Part shown: positions 17,054 through 25,962 of the stretch, one piece after another | How the letters are laid out: the number at the start of each line of letters is the position of its first letter | Position numbering within the stretch: the stretch's first letter is position 1 | Position numbers and translations under genes: made by a program | From: Chloroflexota bacterium | GTDB lineage: Bacteria; Chloroflexota; Limnocylindria; Limnocylindrales; CSP1-4 | Reading direction: 5' to 3' | Length of the DNA: 64,000 nt | Assembly: GCA_947475545.1 (NCBI GenBank) | Contig: CANJLL010000001.1 | Coordinates: 496,001 to 560,000 of the forward strand | Notes under the pieces: model-generated | Seen by the model: the letters and a program-made list of their open reading frames with translations, nothing else | Databases searched by the model: none | What the model was told of the DNA's origin: nothing

Positions 17054-18457
17054 TTAGCTGGTGGTGCGCTCCGGCTCGTCGGCGGCGTGGTCGTCCGATG
17101 CACCCAGGGCCGTGCCGGCCGACGACCCGTGGTGGGCCATCTTGTCGTACCGGACATGGCCCGTCCGGGTCGCAAGTCGCCACAGCGCCCGCGGCACCGC
17201 GGCCAGCCAGACGAACGTGAAGACCCCGGCCCCGACGGCCCGGCCGAGTCGCGGCCCGGGCGCCGGTGGCAGCCCGGAGGCATCCCGCTCCCAGCGCAGC
17301 GCGTCCCAGGTGATGCCGCCGCTGATCACCATGTAGGTCCCCAGGAGCATCGCCGCCGAGCCGGGTCGCCGGCGGGCCGCCCCGAGCGCCGCCCCGATGA
17401 TCAGCGGCGGAGCCAGGAGCTGCGCCACGTAGAGGGCAAAGTCGGCCTTCTGGCGTGGCGAGAGCCGGCGGCTGGCCATGATCGCGGGGCCGTGTTCGAA
17501 TGCCCGCCGGGCCGCGCCCTCGGACCAGCGCTCCCGTTGGCGGAGCAGGGACGACCAGCTCCGCACCGGCTCTTCCCAGACCTCGGCATCAAGGATCCAC
17601 GCGACCACGATCCCCGTCTCCGCGGCCAGGCGGCTCGACAGGTCGATGTCCTCGGTGAGCGCCTCCGCATGCCAGCCGCCGAGCGCCGCCAGGAGGGAGC
17701 GACGGATGGTGATCCCGTTGCCCCTGAACTCCGAGCAGCCGTCCATGGCCCAGCGGCCCCGCTGGAGCTCGCCGTCCAGCGTCTGCTCGTCGGCCTGGAG
17801 CTGGGCGAGCACGGAGCTCTCCGCGTCGAGGATGCGGCGACGCGGGGTCATGGCGTCCACGCCGGCCGCCGCATAGCCCGCCAGGACCCGGAGGAAGCCG
17901 CTCCCGATCCGGGCGTCGGCGTCGAGGACGACGATGTAGTCCCCGCGACAGGCGTCCGGCTGGGCGGCGGTCAGCGCGGCGCCCTTCCCGTCGGGCAGGT
18001 TCTCTCCCTCGCGCCGGATCACCCGCGTGACCGCGCCGATCCCGGCCCCGGCCGCAGCGTCGAGGACGGCCACTCCGGTCCCATCGACCGATCGATCGTC
18101 GATGACGACCAGCTCGAAGCGCGGCTGGCCATCTTCGTCACGCCAGTCCTGGCCAGCCACGTCGCGCACGAGGGCCGGCAGGACGTTGGCCTCATCACGG
18201 CCGGCGACCACCACCGAGAAGGTCACGGGCGTCGCAGCGGGATCCAGCGGCGGGGCGGCCTGGGGCACCGGTGGCCGGCGACTGGCCCGCGCGATGGGGA
18301 TCACGGACCCGGCAACGACCGCGGCGGCGAGGGCGAGTGGCGTGGATGCCCGGCGGCCCGAGGCGGCGCGCATGCCGCCGGCGAGTCCCCCGAGGAGCAC
18401 GCCGAGGGCGATCGCGCGCCAGGCGTCGGGCGTCACGGGGCGGTTGGGCGCCGTCAT
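17054..18457 (-). CDS. Membrane-bound glycosyltransferase family 2
   Basis: A 467-residue processive-type family 2 glycosyltransferase. Two hydrophobic helices (about 14-30 and 40-57) precede the GT-A domain: FSVVVAGRDEAN near 80, VVIDDRSVDGT near 117, the metal-binding DAD at 179-181, the acidic TEDIDLS at 268-274 and QRERW at 306-310. Further hydrophobic segments lie in the last 120 residues. Transfer of a sugar to an envelope polymer or lipid at the inner membrane is likely; donor and acceptor are unknown. Its ATG overlaps the stop of the MFS gene (18454-18457), making it the last gene of the operon. Confidence 0.88.
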   Translation of the reverse strand: MTAPNRPVTPDAWRAIALGVLLGGLAGGMRAASGRRASTPLALAAAVVAGSVIPIARASRRPPVPQAAPPLDPAATPVTFSVVVAGRDEANVLPALVRDVAGQDWRDEDGQPRFELVVIDDRSVDGTGVAVLDAAAGAGIGAVTRVIRREGENLPDGKGAALTAAQPDACRGDYIVVLDADARIGSGFLRVLAGYAAAGVDAMTPRRRILDAESSVLAQLQADEQTLDGELQRGRWAMDGCSEFRGNGITIRRSLLAALGGWHAEALTEDIDLSSRLAAETGIVVAWILDAEVWEEPVRSWSSLLRQRERWSEGAARRAFEHGPAIMASRRLSPRQKADFALYVAQLLAPPLIIGAALGAARRRPGSAAMLLGTYMVISGGITWDALRWERDASGLPPAPGPRLGRAVGAGVFTFVWLAAVPRALWRLATRTGHVRYDKMAHHGSSAGTALGASDDHAADEPERTTS

Positions 18458-19926
18458 GAGCTGACGTCCGCGACGGTGGACTCCGCCTCATGCGCGGTCG
18501 CGGAGGCGCCCAGGTCGTCACGTGCCCGAACGGTGACCCCGATGGAGTCCATCGGGGTGCCTGACACCATGGTGCCCGCAGTGCGCCGGGCATCCTCGGG
18601 AGCCACCGGCCCGCGTGCCACCACCGAGACGATCCCGGCGACCAGGACGACGCCCGCCACGGACAGGATGACGTTGGTGGTCCCGACCAGGTCGGCGATG
18701 GGCCCGACCAGGATGATGGGCATGAAGCTGGCGACCGAGACCAGCATGTTGAGGACACCGAAGACGCGGCCGCGGACCGCCTCGGGCAGGTCCTCCTGCA
18801 GCGCTGTCTGGCTGGAGATGGCGACGATCCCATACGCAATCCCGGCGAAGAAGGCCATGACCACGACGGCGGAGACCAGGGAGGTCATCCCCGACAGGTT
18901 GGAGATCTGGTTGGACCGGTCCACGGCGTTGACTGCCCGGCTGATGGGCCCGGCTGCCGTCAGGAGCACGAGGAGGACCCCCAACAGGATCAGGCCGCCC
19001 TCGATCGCGCGCCGCCGGACCACGTACTTGCCGTAGGCGTTGAGCAGGAGAATCCCGAACACGATGCCCAGGCCCAGCGGCAGGATCACCACGATCAGGT
19101 CCTTGGCGTCCAGGCCCAGCGTGACCTGGGCGAATGACGGGCCCAGCACGCCAATCACGCCGACGAGCGAGGCGGCAATGCCCAGGTAGACCAGCGACCA
19201 GCTGATCGCCGGGTTCTGGCGGATGTAGTCGATCCCTTCTCGCAGCGCGCCGACATTCCGGACCACGGCCGTCTCCGCCTCGCCGACGGAGTCGAGGCCC
19301 CGTCGCAGCCCACGAGCCGGGCGCGACGCCGGAAGGGTGAAGCAGAACAGCGCGGCGACCAGGTACAGGACGGCGACGACCAGGATCAGCCGCTCCGGCC
19401 CGAGCAGGGTCACGATCAGCGGGCCCAGGAGCGCGTACCCCAGCGCAAACGCGCCGTTGAGCGTCAGGGTGAACAGGCCGTTGGCCGACACGAGCTGCGC
19501 GCGCGAGACGAGGACCGGGATCATCGCCGCCTCGGCCGGTGCGAAGAAGACGGTGATGACCGACACGAAGACGTTCAGCAGCAGGATCCCGGCGATGTTG
19601 TTCCCGACCAGGAAGATCCCGCCGATGGCCACGGCGCGGAGGAGGTTGGTCAGGATCAGGATGGTCCGTCGATCCATCCGGTCCACGTACACCCCGGCCA
19701 CGGCCGACAGCAGCACCGCGGGCACCAGGAAGGTCAGGAAGAGGGCGCTGATGGCCGAGTTGGACCCCGTCGACTGGAGCACCAGGACGGTCAGCCCGTA
19801 CAGGACCATGTTCCCGCCAATCTGGGTCGCCACCTGGGAGAGCCAGAGGAGCAGGAAGGGTCGGTTGCGGAGGACGCTCAGCCCGCTGTGGCTCCGACTA
19901 GCGGGGACCGGCGCCGCGGAGCTCAC
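18454..19926 (-). CDS. MFS transporter
   Basis: A 490-residue major facilitator with about 12 hydrophobic helices and the loop motif DRMDRRTILILTN between helices 2 and 3. The opening RNRPFLLLWLSQVATQIGGNM is typical of the drug/macrolide efflux-like group. The GTG at 19926 was chosen over upstream codons because it overlaps the DUF951 stop as GTGA and is followed directly by the membrane domain. It is probably translated by re-initiation. The substrate cannot be deduced from sequence. Confidence 0.88.
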   Translation of the reverse strand: MSSAAPVPASRSHSGLSVLRNRPFLLLWLSQVATQIGGNMVLYGLTVLVLQSTGSNSAISALFLTFLVPAVLLSAVAGVYVDRMDRRTILILTNLLRAVAIGGIFLVGNNIAGILLLNVFVSVITVFFAPAEAAMIPVLVSRAQLVSANGLFTLTLNGAFALGYALLGPLIVTLLGPERLILVVAVLYLVAALFCFTLPASRPARGLRRGLDSVGEAETAVVRNVGALREGIDYIRQNPAISWSLVYLGIAASLVGVIGVLGPSFAQVTLGLDAKDLIVVILPLGLGIVFGILLLNAYGKYVVRRRAIEGGLILLGVLLVLLTAAGPISRAVNAVDRSNQISNLSGMTSLVSAVVVMAFFAGIAYGIVAISSQTALQEDLPEAVRGRVFGVLNMLVSVASFMPIILVGPIADLVGTTNVILSVAGVVLVAGIVSVVARGPVAPEDARRTAGTMVSGTPMDSIGVTVRARDDLGASATAHEAESTVADVSS

Positions 19927-20243
19927 GGCCTGGTCCCTGGGGTGGTCGCGGAACGACCGCGCGTGGTGCGCCCGGGCACCGCGTGGTCTGCACCTGGGCC
20001 GTCTGGCTGGGCCAGCGGGGCCGTTGCCGTAGGGATCGACCGGTCGCCCCGCCGGACGAATCCTTCGATCCGGCGCTCCAGTGGGCGTCGTTCGATCATC
20101 GCGTGGCGACCACAGGTGGCGCACGTGAGGCCGATGTCCGCGCCGAGGCGATCCACCTGCCAGTCCGTCCCGCCGCAGGGGTGCGGGCGGCGGAGTCGGA
20201 CGATGTCGCCGAGGAGCAGCTCGAGAACGGGCGGGTCGGTCAT
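19923..20243 (-). CDS. DUF951 domain small protein
   Basis: The first 65 residues (LGDIVRLRRPHPCGGTDW, then DIGLTCATCGRHAMIERRPLE) match DUF951, a small SH3-like domain of unknown function with paired cysteines (CATC). A 40-residue Pro/Thr/Arg-rich tail without recognisable features follows, giving 106 residues. The ATG at 20243 was chosen because the upstream frame is Arg/Ser-rich and overlaps the DUF881 gene. A GATACT element 12 bases upstream, overlapping the preceding stop, might give extra transcription here. Confidence 0.8.
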   Translation of the reverse strand: MTDPPVLELLLGDIVRLRRPHPCGGTDWQVDRLGADIGLTCATCGRHAMIERRPLERRIEGFVRRGDRSIPTATAPLAQPDGPGADHAVPGRTTRGRSATTPGTRP

Positions 20244-20259
20244 ATGGGCGGGCAGAGTA

Positions 20260-20952
20260 TCAGAGGCGCGGCGCGCCATGGACGGGCGCCAGCGAACGGA
20301 TGGTGGCCGGGACCTTGAGGCCGTCGGCGGGAGTGACGACGACATGAACCCGCGGATAGGTGGCCGCCAGCAGGGAGATGATCCCGCCGGCGCGGGTGAG
20401 GGAGCCTGTCAGGACGTCTGGCGACCCGATGGCCACGACATCGAATGGATTGGCCAGGAGGGTGGTCTCCACGCCGATCGAGCCGGCGGAGCCGGCGACG
20501 ACCGTGCCCGCCACGAGGCGCACACCACCGACCGAGATGGCCTCCGCTCCGGCGTTCCGCAGCTCGTTGAGCAACTGTTCCACGCCGGGACCATCGATGG
20601 GTCCACTCACCAGGATGCGGACCCCCGGCCCGGACACCGGGTCGAGGCCCGACCACGCCCGGATCTTGGCGAGGTCCCGCCGAATCTGGTCCACCGACGA
20701 CTGGCCGCGCGCCTGGCTGGCGGAGAGCGTCGACAGCTCACGCGAGAGGGTGGACACCTCCTCGCGCAGCTGTCCGTTCCGGTTATTCAGGTTGGCGATC
20801 AGCACGGTCAGGTCCTGGGCCGAGAGTGCGGACAGCCCCGGATCGGCCTGCTGTGTGCGAAGCTGGATGACGACGAGCACGCCGAGGATGGCCGCGACCG
20901 CGGCGATGGCGGCCTGGTCGCGCCAGCGGTTGCCGGTCACGCGCGCGGTCAC
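20260..20952 (-). CDS. DUF881 family protein (second copy)
   Basis: A 230-residue single-pass membrane protein. One N-terminal helix (about 14-29) precedes a coiled-coil with NLNNRNGQLREEVSTLSREL, then the DUF881 globular domain containing GPGVRILVSGPIDGPGVEQLLNELRNAGAEAISVGGVRL. In other bacteria DUF881 genes often sit near cell-division or spore genes; no reaction is known. It shares layout with the upstream gene, of which it looks like a divergent duplicate. Its GTG overlaps that gene's stop (20949-20952). Confidence 0.85.
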   Translation of the reverse strand: MTARVTGNRWRDQAAIAAVAAILGVLVVIQLRTQQADPGLSALSAQDLTVLIANLNNRNGQLREEVSTLSRELSTLSASQARGQSSVDQIRRDLAKIRAWSGLDPVSGPGVRILVSGPIDGPGVEQLLNELRNAGAEAISVGGVRLVAGTVVAGSAGSIGVETTLLANPFDVVAIGSPDVLTGSLTRAGGIISLLAATYPRVHVVVTPADGLKVPATIRSLAPVHGAPRL

Positions 20953-21734
20953 GGCGTCCCCGCTGGTGCGTTGCTGGCAGGAGCGCTGGGCGTGACGCTG
21001 GGCACGGGCTGGCCGGCGGACAGGTTCACCATCCCGGCGAATGCCGGCACGCGCAGGCCATCGCGCTCCGCGTACGTGAGCACGATCCCACCCTTCTGTG
21101 TACGGACGCGGTAGAGCTCCATGAAGCCGCGCGACGCCGAGACCCGGGCGTAGAGATTGGCGGGGCCGATCGCGGTCACGGTGTACGGCGGCGCGAGGTA
21201 GGCCGAGTTGACCAGGACGGAGCCCCCGATGTCGAGGAAGGCCGTGCCGGCAAGCACGCGTTCGTTGTTGACGGCGATGGCCTCGGCGCCGGCCAGCCAG
21301 AGCTCCTCCACCAGGGTGCGGACGTCCCTGGCCGTGACGATGCTTTCACCGCGACTACCCAGGCTGCCCGAGGTGCCGTCCTCGAGGCGGAAGACGACGC
21401 CCGGCCCGGTCAGCGCCACCAGGCCGGCCGCCAGGCGGGCCTGGTGCACTTGGTCGTTGAGCTGGCGGACCAGCAGCGCCGACCCCTCACCCTGGCCCTC
21501 CGCGTCCTGGATCTCCTGGCGGAGGCCCAGGATCGCGGACTTCAGGTCCTCCTGTTGCGCCTGCAGCTCACGCACGGCATCCACCAGCGGGGAACGCTCC
21601 TGGGTGGTGTACCGGACCCGGGGGCGTTCGCTGGCCAGCTGCGCGGCGATCAGGAAGCCGAGCACCAGCAGGGCCAGCCCCAGCGTGATCTGCCACGTCT
21701 GGATGGCGCGGAGTCGAGCGCGGAACCAGGTCAC
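20949..21734 (-). CDS. DUF881 family protein (first copy)
   Basis: A 261-residue single-pass membrane protein: helix at about 15-33 (LGLALLVLGFLIAAQLA), coiled-coil AVRELQAQQEDLKSAILGLRQ, then the DUF881 domain with GPGVVFRLEDG, RTLVEELWLAGAEAIAVNNERV and NLYARVSASRGFMELYRVR. A C-terminal Pro/Ser-rich tail of about 25 residues follows. It starts with GTG overlapping the peptidase stop (21731-21734). The extracytoplasmic location of the main domain is inferred from the single N-terminal helix. Confidence 0.87.
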   Translation of the reverse strand: MTWFRARLRAIQTWQITLGLALLVLGFLIAAQLASERPRVRYTTQERSPLVDAVRELQAQQEDLKSAILGLRQEIQDAEGQGEGSALLVRQLNDQVHQARLAAGLVALTGPGVVFRLEDGTSGSLGSRGESIVTARDVRTLVEELWLAGAEAIAVNNERVLAGTAFLDIGGSVLVNSAYLAPPYTVTAIGPANLYARVSASRGFMELYRVRTQKGGIVLTYAERDGLRVPAFAGMVNLSAGQPVPSVTPSAPASNAPAGTP

Positions 21735-23134
21735 CGGGCGGCCCTCGGCGGCGGGGTGGGACCGACGTCGCGTCGTCGCCGGGATCTGGACCGCACGAGC
21801 AGGACGGCCGCCACCAGGAGCAGACCGGCGAGGAGGAGCGGGACCGCCGGCGACCCGGCGCCCTGCGGTGGGACCTGGCCCGGGGTGGCGCTGGTGGCGC
21901 TGGTGGCGCTCGACGTTGGCGCAGCGGTGCCCACGGCGCCCGCGCTGCTGGTCGCGCCACCGGTGGAGCCCGCCGCAGAAGAACTCCCAGTCCAGTCGCC
22001 GGGCAACGGCCCGCTGGGTGCGGGGACGGGCCCGTAGGCAACCGGGTCACGAGCGCCGAGGCTGGACCGCCAGGCCGCATCGAACGCCGCCACGTCGAGC
22101 CCGAGCGCGGCCGTGAAGGCCTCGTCATCGGTCACACCGTTGGCGTATGACCGGATCAGGCCGACCAGCGCCGCCTCGCCCTTCTGGCGAACCAGGAAGT
22201 CGACGGCGGCCACGCTCTCCGCATAGGCCAGCCCAAACCGGTCCCGGGTCGTCGGGAACTGGCCGGTCAGCGACGCCAGCGGCATCAGCGTGCCGGCGGA
22301 GACCGCCGACCTGACGGTCGTCGTGTCGCTGCCGCCGTAGCCCTGGGCGAGATAGACCGCCAGCCCTTCGTTCAACCAGCGCGGCGGGAAGTGGTACGGG
22401 TTCCTGACCGCGGTATCGAACACCAGGTGGGTCAGCTCGTGCGGGATGACGATCCCGACCCACGAGGCGTTGATGTCGGCCGGCGTGATCAGGGCAAAGA
22501 GCGTCCGGATCCCCGCGATTGCCTCGCCGCCGACATTCTCGCGGGTGCCCGGGCCCAGCGCGTCGTAGAACGCCTGCTGATCGGCATAGATGAAGAAGTC
22601 GATGGGCTGCGTCTCCGTCACGCCGAGCAGCCGGCTGGTGCGCGCTATCGCGTCCTCGCCGATCTGGAGCGCCCGATCACCGAAGGCGGCCGTGCCCTGG
22701 TACCAGTGGACGCGGACCAGGCTCCCCTGACGCGTGTGCCAGGTGAACCGGGTGTCGTCATAGCGGACCGTGACCGAGGGGCCCACCGAGGAGCCCCCAT
22801 CCGGGGCCACCAGCCTCCAGCGGGCGGTCACCGTGGTGTTGGGCAGCAGCCCGCCGGTACTCGTTTCCAGCGTGAAGCGGAGCGTGCTGGAGCCACCCGC
22901 CGGGGCAGCCACGACCCGCACCTCGGGCCCGGGCTCCTTCGGGAACTCCAGCAGGAGCTCCGCGCGGAGCATCGGGGCGGCCAGCGTCACGGGCTGACGG
23001 AAGTCGATGCCCGTTCCATAGGTTGCCGTGGCCGTGGGCGTCCCGAACGAGCTGCCCGCGGCCGCCGCACCGGGCGCTGTCGCGAGTGCCGCGAGCAGTG
23101 CCACGGCCGCGGGCAGCCGGCCTAGCGCGCCCAT
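21731..23134 (-). CDS. Membrane-anchored peptidase MA family protein
   Basis: A 467-residue exported protein with a signal peptide (about 1-26), a beta-rich region, then a gluzincin domain with the zinc motif HELTH near residue 232 and NEGLAVY about 24 residues later supplying the third ligand. The tail is a Ser/Ala/Thr/Gly-rich spacer, one hydrophobic helix (LLLAGLLLVAAVLLV) and an Arg-rich cytoplasmic end, so the enzyme should face outside while anchored at its C-terminus. Peptidase activity is expected but the target is unknown. Its start lies 13 bases inside the solute-binding-protein gene. Confidence 0.87.
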   Translation of the reverse strand: MGALGRLPAAVALLAALATAPGAAAAGSSFGTPTATATYGTGIDFRQPVTLAAPMLRAELLLEFPKEPGPEVRVVAAPAGGSSTLRFTLETSTGGLLPNTTVTARWRLVAPDGGSSVGPSVTVRYDDTRFTWHTRQGSLVRVHWYQGTAAFGDRALQIGEDAIARTSRLLGVTETQPIDFFIYADQQAFYDALGPGTRENVGGEAIAGIRTLFALITPADINASWVGIVIPHELTHLVFDTAVRNPYHFPPRWLNEGLAVYLAQGYGGSDTTTVRSAVSAGTLMPLASLTGQFPTTRDRFGLAYAESVAAVDFLVRQKGEAALVGLIRSYANGVTDDEAFTAALGLDVAAFDAAWRSSLGARDPVAYGPVPAPSGPLPGDWTGSSSAAGSTGGATSSAGAVGTAAPTSSATSATSATPGQVPPQGAGSPAVPLLLAGLLLVAAVLLVRSRSRRRRDVGPTPPPRAAR

Positions 23135-24780
23135 GCGAGCCCCGCGATCCGGAGGATGCCAAGGCCATTCTGGCTGGCCCCCAGGAGGCCGGTGCGCGAC
23201 AGCGCCCAGCCGTCGCCGTTGGCCAGCGGGATCACGGGCACGTCTCGCTGCACGACGCCCTGTGCGCGGGCGAAGGCGGCCGCGATCGCCGCCCCATCGC
23301 TGGCTGCCCCGGCGTCGGCGATGGCCTGGTCGAACTCCGGGCTGCGCCAGCGCCCGGAGTTGTTCGTGCTGTCCGACCGGAGCAGGACGCCCAGGAAGTC
23401 GTTGGGGCCCGGGTAGTCGGCGATCCAGCCCAGCGTCCAGATGGCCGGCGGGTCGTCCCGCAATCGCGTGAAGTAATCATCGCTGACCATCGTCTCGTAG
23501 CCCAGCGAGATGCCGAGCGCAGACTGCAGCCCGGCTCGGATGGCCTCGCCGTACGAGCTGCCGCCGGTCACGAAGGCCACCGCCGGGAAGCCCTTGCCGC
23601 CCGGGTAGCCCGCCTGCGCGAGCAGCGCCCTGGCGCGATCCGGCTGGTAGGCGGGCAGGAAGATCCCGGGGTCCCGGCCGGGCATGCCGGGCGGGACCAT
23701 CGCCGTCGCCGGCGTGTCATTCCCCGGGCTGGCCAGGGCCACGAGTCGGCGCCAGTCGATGGCGGCACCAACGGCCTGGCGAACCAGCACCTGGTCAAAC
23801 GGGGCGCGGCTGGTGTCAAAGCCCAGGTACTCGAGCGAGAGGCTGGGCACCGAGCGCAGCGCCGGCCCCAGCGACGGGTCGGAGCGGATCCAGCTGGCGT
23901 CGTAGGTCCCAATCTCGGTGTAGTCGAGGTCGCCGTCCTGGAACGCCGTGACGGGGCTGCGGCCGCCAAGGCTGACCACCAGGTGGACCGTGTTGATGGC
24001 CGGCAATCCCGCCCAGTAGTGCGCGTTAGCCGTCAGGGTCAGCTCCGTGTCCGTCAGCGCGGCCAGGACGTAGCCGCCGCTGCCGACGAATCGTCCCGGT
24101 GTCAGCGCGGAGCCGTCGGCCACGCCCGCAGGGACCACGGCGAAGGGCGCGGCGGCGATGATCGACGGGAGGTCGCTGGCTGGGTTGATGAGGCGCACGG
24201 TCACGTCCGTGCCGTCGGCGGCGAGGCCGACCGCGCGGGTGTCCCTACTCCGCCCGGCGCGGTAGTCGTCCGCCCCGACCACGTCCGACATCAGCGAGGC
24301 GAGGGGCGACGGTGCGGCGGGGTCGATGAGCCGGAGCCAGCTGCGCACCACGTCGGCGCCCGTCAGCGGCGTGCCATCCGAGAACGTGAGTCCGGGACGG
24401 AGGTGGAAGACCACGCGTCGCCCGCCGTCGCTGCTGTCCCACGAGCGCGCCAGCGCCGGCCGCAGGACGAGACCCGGATCGAACGCGGTGAGCCCCTCGT
24501 ACAGCTGTGCCGTGACGGACGCACTGCCGATGTCGCCCCCGGCGGCCGGGTCAAGGCTGGCCGGAACACCGGACAGGATGCGGACCTCACCGGGATTGGC
24601 GGCGCCGGCGCCGAGGGGGATGCCACCCGCTCCGGACGTGGCGCCGCGCGAGCCGGCCATCGCCCCGGCCAGCACGAGGGCGACCAACGCGAGCGCGCCC
24701 AGCAGTCGGCGGCGGGGGAAGGGGCGAACGACCTGGACCGGCGCGAGATCCGGGGCGTCCGGGGTCAGGCCGCCTGCCAC
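23122..24780 (-). CDS. Family 5 (oligopeptide-type) solute-binding protein
   Basis: A 552-residue extracytoplasmic binding protein of the DppA/OppA family. A basic N-terminus and one hydrophobic segment (LLGALALVALVLAGAMAG) act as signal or anchor; there is no lipobox cysteine. Family hallmarks are VTAQLYEGLTAFDPGL, LRPGLTFSDGTPLTGADVVRSW, DQVLVRQAVGAAIDW and WTLGWIADYPGPNDFLG. No ABC permease or ATPase lies in this operon, so the protein is an orphan or pairs with a transporter elsewhere. The GTG start at 24780 lies within the end of a small upstream ORF. Confidence 0.88.
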   Translation of the reverse strand: MAGGLTPDAPDLAPVQVVRPFPRRRLLGALALVALVLAGAMAGSRGATSGAGGIPLGAGAANPGEVRILSGVPASLDPAAGGDIGSASVTAQLYEGLTAFDPGLVLRPALARSWDSSDGGRRVVFHLRPGLTFSDGTPLTGADVVRSWLRLIDPAAPSPLASLMSDVVGADDYRAGRSRDTRAVGLAADGTDVTVRLINPASDLPSIIAAAPFAVVPAGVADGSALTPGRFVGSGGYVLAALTDTELTLTANAHYWAGLPAINTVHLVVSLGGRSPVTAFQDGDLDYTEIGTYDASWIRSDPSLGPALRSVPSLSLEYLGFDTSRAPFDQVLVRQAVGAAIDWRRLVALASPGNDTPATAMVPPGMPGRDPGIFLPAYQPDRARALLAQAGYPGGKGFPAVAFVTGGSSYGEAIRAGLQSALGISLGYETMVSDDYFTRLRDDPPAIWTLGWIADYPGPNDFLGVLLRSDSTNNSGRWRSPEFDQAIADAGAASDGAAIAAAFARAQGVVQRDVPVIPLANGDGWALSRTGLLGASQNGLGILRIAGLAWAR

Positions 24781-24926
24781 CAGGCCGAAGTCCGTTGCAG
24801 GCGCCCACCCAGGGCGACCCGGAGCGGTCGCTCGATGGGGATGGGGCAGGGTGCCGCACCCGCGCGGACGCAGCGACGCCCGGCAAACCCGAACACGAGG
24901 ACCATCACGCAGAGCCGTTGGCGCAT
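24765..24926 (-). CDS. Small leaderless ORF heading the envelope operon
   Basis: A 53-residue ORF starting MRQRLCVMVLVFG and ending RLQRTSAWWQAA. I do not recognise it firmly; the C-terminal pattern (charged, G-R, W-W) is loosely like small DUF6504-type proteins. Support is contextual: TATACT lies seven bases before its ATG, and its end overlaps the solute-binding-protein start by 16 bases, which fits translational coupling. It could be a leader peptide rather than a functional protein. Confidence 0.45.
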   Translation of the reverse strand: MRQRLCVMVLVFGFAGRRCVRAGAAPCPIPIERPLRVALGGRLQRTSAWWQAA

Positions 24927-24933
24927 GCTGCCG

Positions 24934-24939
24934 AGTATA
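24934..24939 (-). promoter_or_regulatory. TATACT -10 box of the eight-gene envelope operon
   Basis: TATACT is read on the minus strand seven bases before the ATG at 24926, so transcription would begin at about the start codon. No other promoter of this quality was seen upstream of the operon. Confidence 0.55.
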
Positions 24940-24981
24940 CGGGCGACGGCCCGCAGCGCCCGTTCGTCAGACCCGCCCGGA

Positions 24982-25962
24982 TCAGCCGGGAGCGTCGCCA
25001 ACGAGCATGTCATCCCGGTCGCGGAAGGCGTCCAGCAGGCGGTACCGGTCCCGGCGCGCGAGGCGGTCGCGTTCGCCGGCGTTGGCGGCCGGCGCGGCAT
25101 CCATCGCCTCGGCCCGGACGTCGCGGCTAACGGGCAGGCCGGGCACGACCAGCGCGCGCCTCGCGGGGCCATCCTCCTCGTCGCGCAGCACCAGGCTCCA
25201 CCAGGCCGCGAGCAGCCGCGGGCTGCGGAACCGCTCGTCCAGCGGCCCGCGGGCAGCGGCATCGTCCCGGCGCATGGCCAGGCACGTGTCGTCCAGCGCG
25301 GCGACATCGCCGGTGAGGGGCGCCGGCGCGAGAGACTGGATATCCGCGCCCTCCTGCCCCTGGGCACCCGCGACCGCCACGGTGGGATCGGCCAGGGCGG
25401 CCAGCAGCGGCGTCACGACGTCGCCGCCCACCCGCGCGCCGGCACCCAGCACGATGACCACCGCACCGGCGGCCCGCCGCAAGCCGGCGTTGATCGCCGC
25501 CGCCGTACCCTGCCGCGCGACAACCCAGACCACCTCGACCGCCTCGGGCCGCCCGGCTGCAACGCGCACGACAGCCTCCGCCACGTCGGGCGCGGCGCCG
25601 TCCGCGACGATGACCACCTGCGTGCCGGCGGGTGCCGCCCCGAGGATGGTGCCCACGGATAGCTCGGCGGTCGCCGCGTCGTCTCCGGCCCGGACGATGA
25701 CCGTGGCCGGCGCAACCGCGGGCTCGTCGAGCCGGCTGGGCACGCCGCCCGACCAGCCGTAGAGCGTCCGGCCCTCCTCGACCACATCGGCCGGGTGCAG
25801 GGGCGCAAGGGCAAAGTCGACACCGCGGTCCACGATGTGCCAGCCCAGGGCCTCGATCTCACCCTTCAGGCGGTCGGCCGCGTCGAAGTTGTGCGACAGG
25901 CGTGCCGCCTTGCGGGCATGCGCGGCGTCCAGGACCTCCTGCGGGACGTGCGGCCGCGTCAT
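24982..25962 (-). CDS. Glycosyltransferase-like protein with a CysRS-tail-like N-terminus
   Basis: A 326-residue protein with two parts. Residues 8-50 (ARKAARLSHNFDAADRLKGE, then LGWHIVDRG) resemble the C-terminal helical tail of cysteinyl-tRNA synthetase (ARKAKDFAxADxIR... pattern). From about residue 84 the sequence looks like a family 2 glycosyltransferase fold (PATVIVRAGDD, TQVVIVADGAAPD, GTAAAINAGLRRAAGAVVIV), but the canonical DxD is replaced by LGAGARVGG, so catalysis is doubtful. The ATG is preceded by GGAGGTGG and overlaps the DinB stop as ATGA. The function of the fusion is unknown. Confidence 0.7.
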   Translation of the reverse strand: MTRPHVPQEVLDAAHARKAARLSHNFDAADRLKGEIEALGWHIVDRGVDFALAPLHPADVVEEGRTLYGWSGGVPSRLDEPAVAPATVIVRAGDDAATAELSVGTILGAAPAGTQVVIVADGAAPDVAEAVVRVAAGRPEAVEVVWVVARQGTAAAINAGLRRAAGAVVIVLGAGARVGGDVVTPLLAALADPTVAVAGAQGQEGADIQSLAPAPLTGDVAALDDTCLAMRRDDAAARGPLDERFRSPRLLAAWWSLVLRDEEDGPARRALVVPGLPVSRDVRAEAMDAAPAANAGERDRLARRDRYRLLDAFRDRDDMLVGDAPG

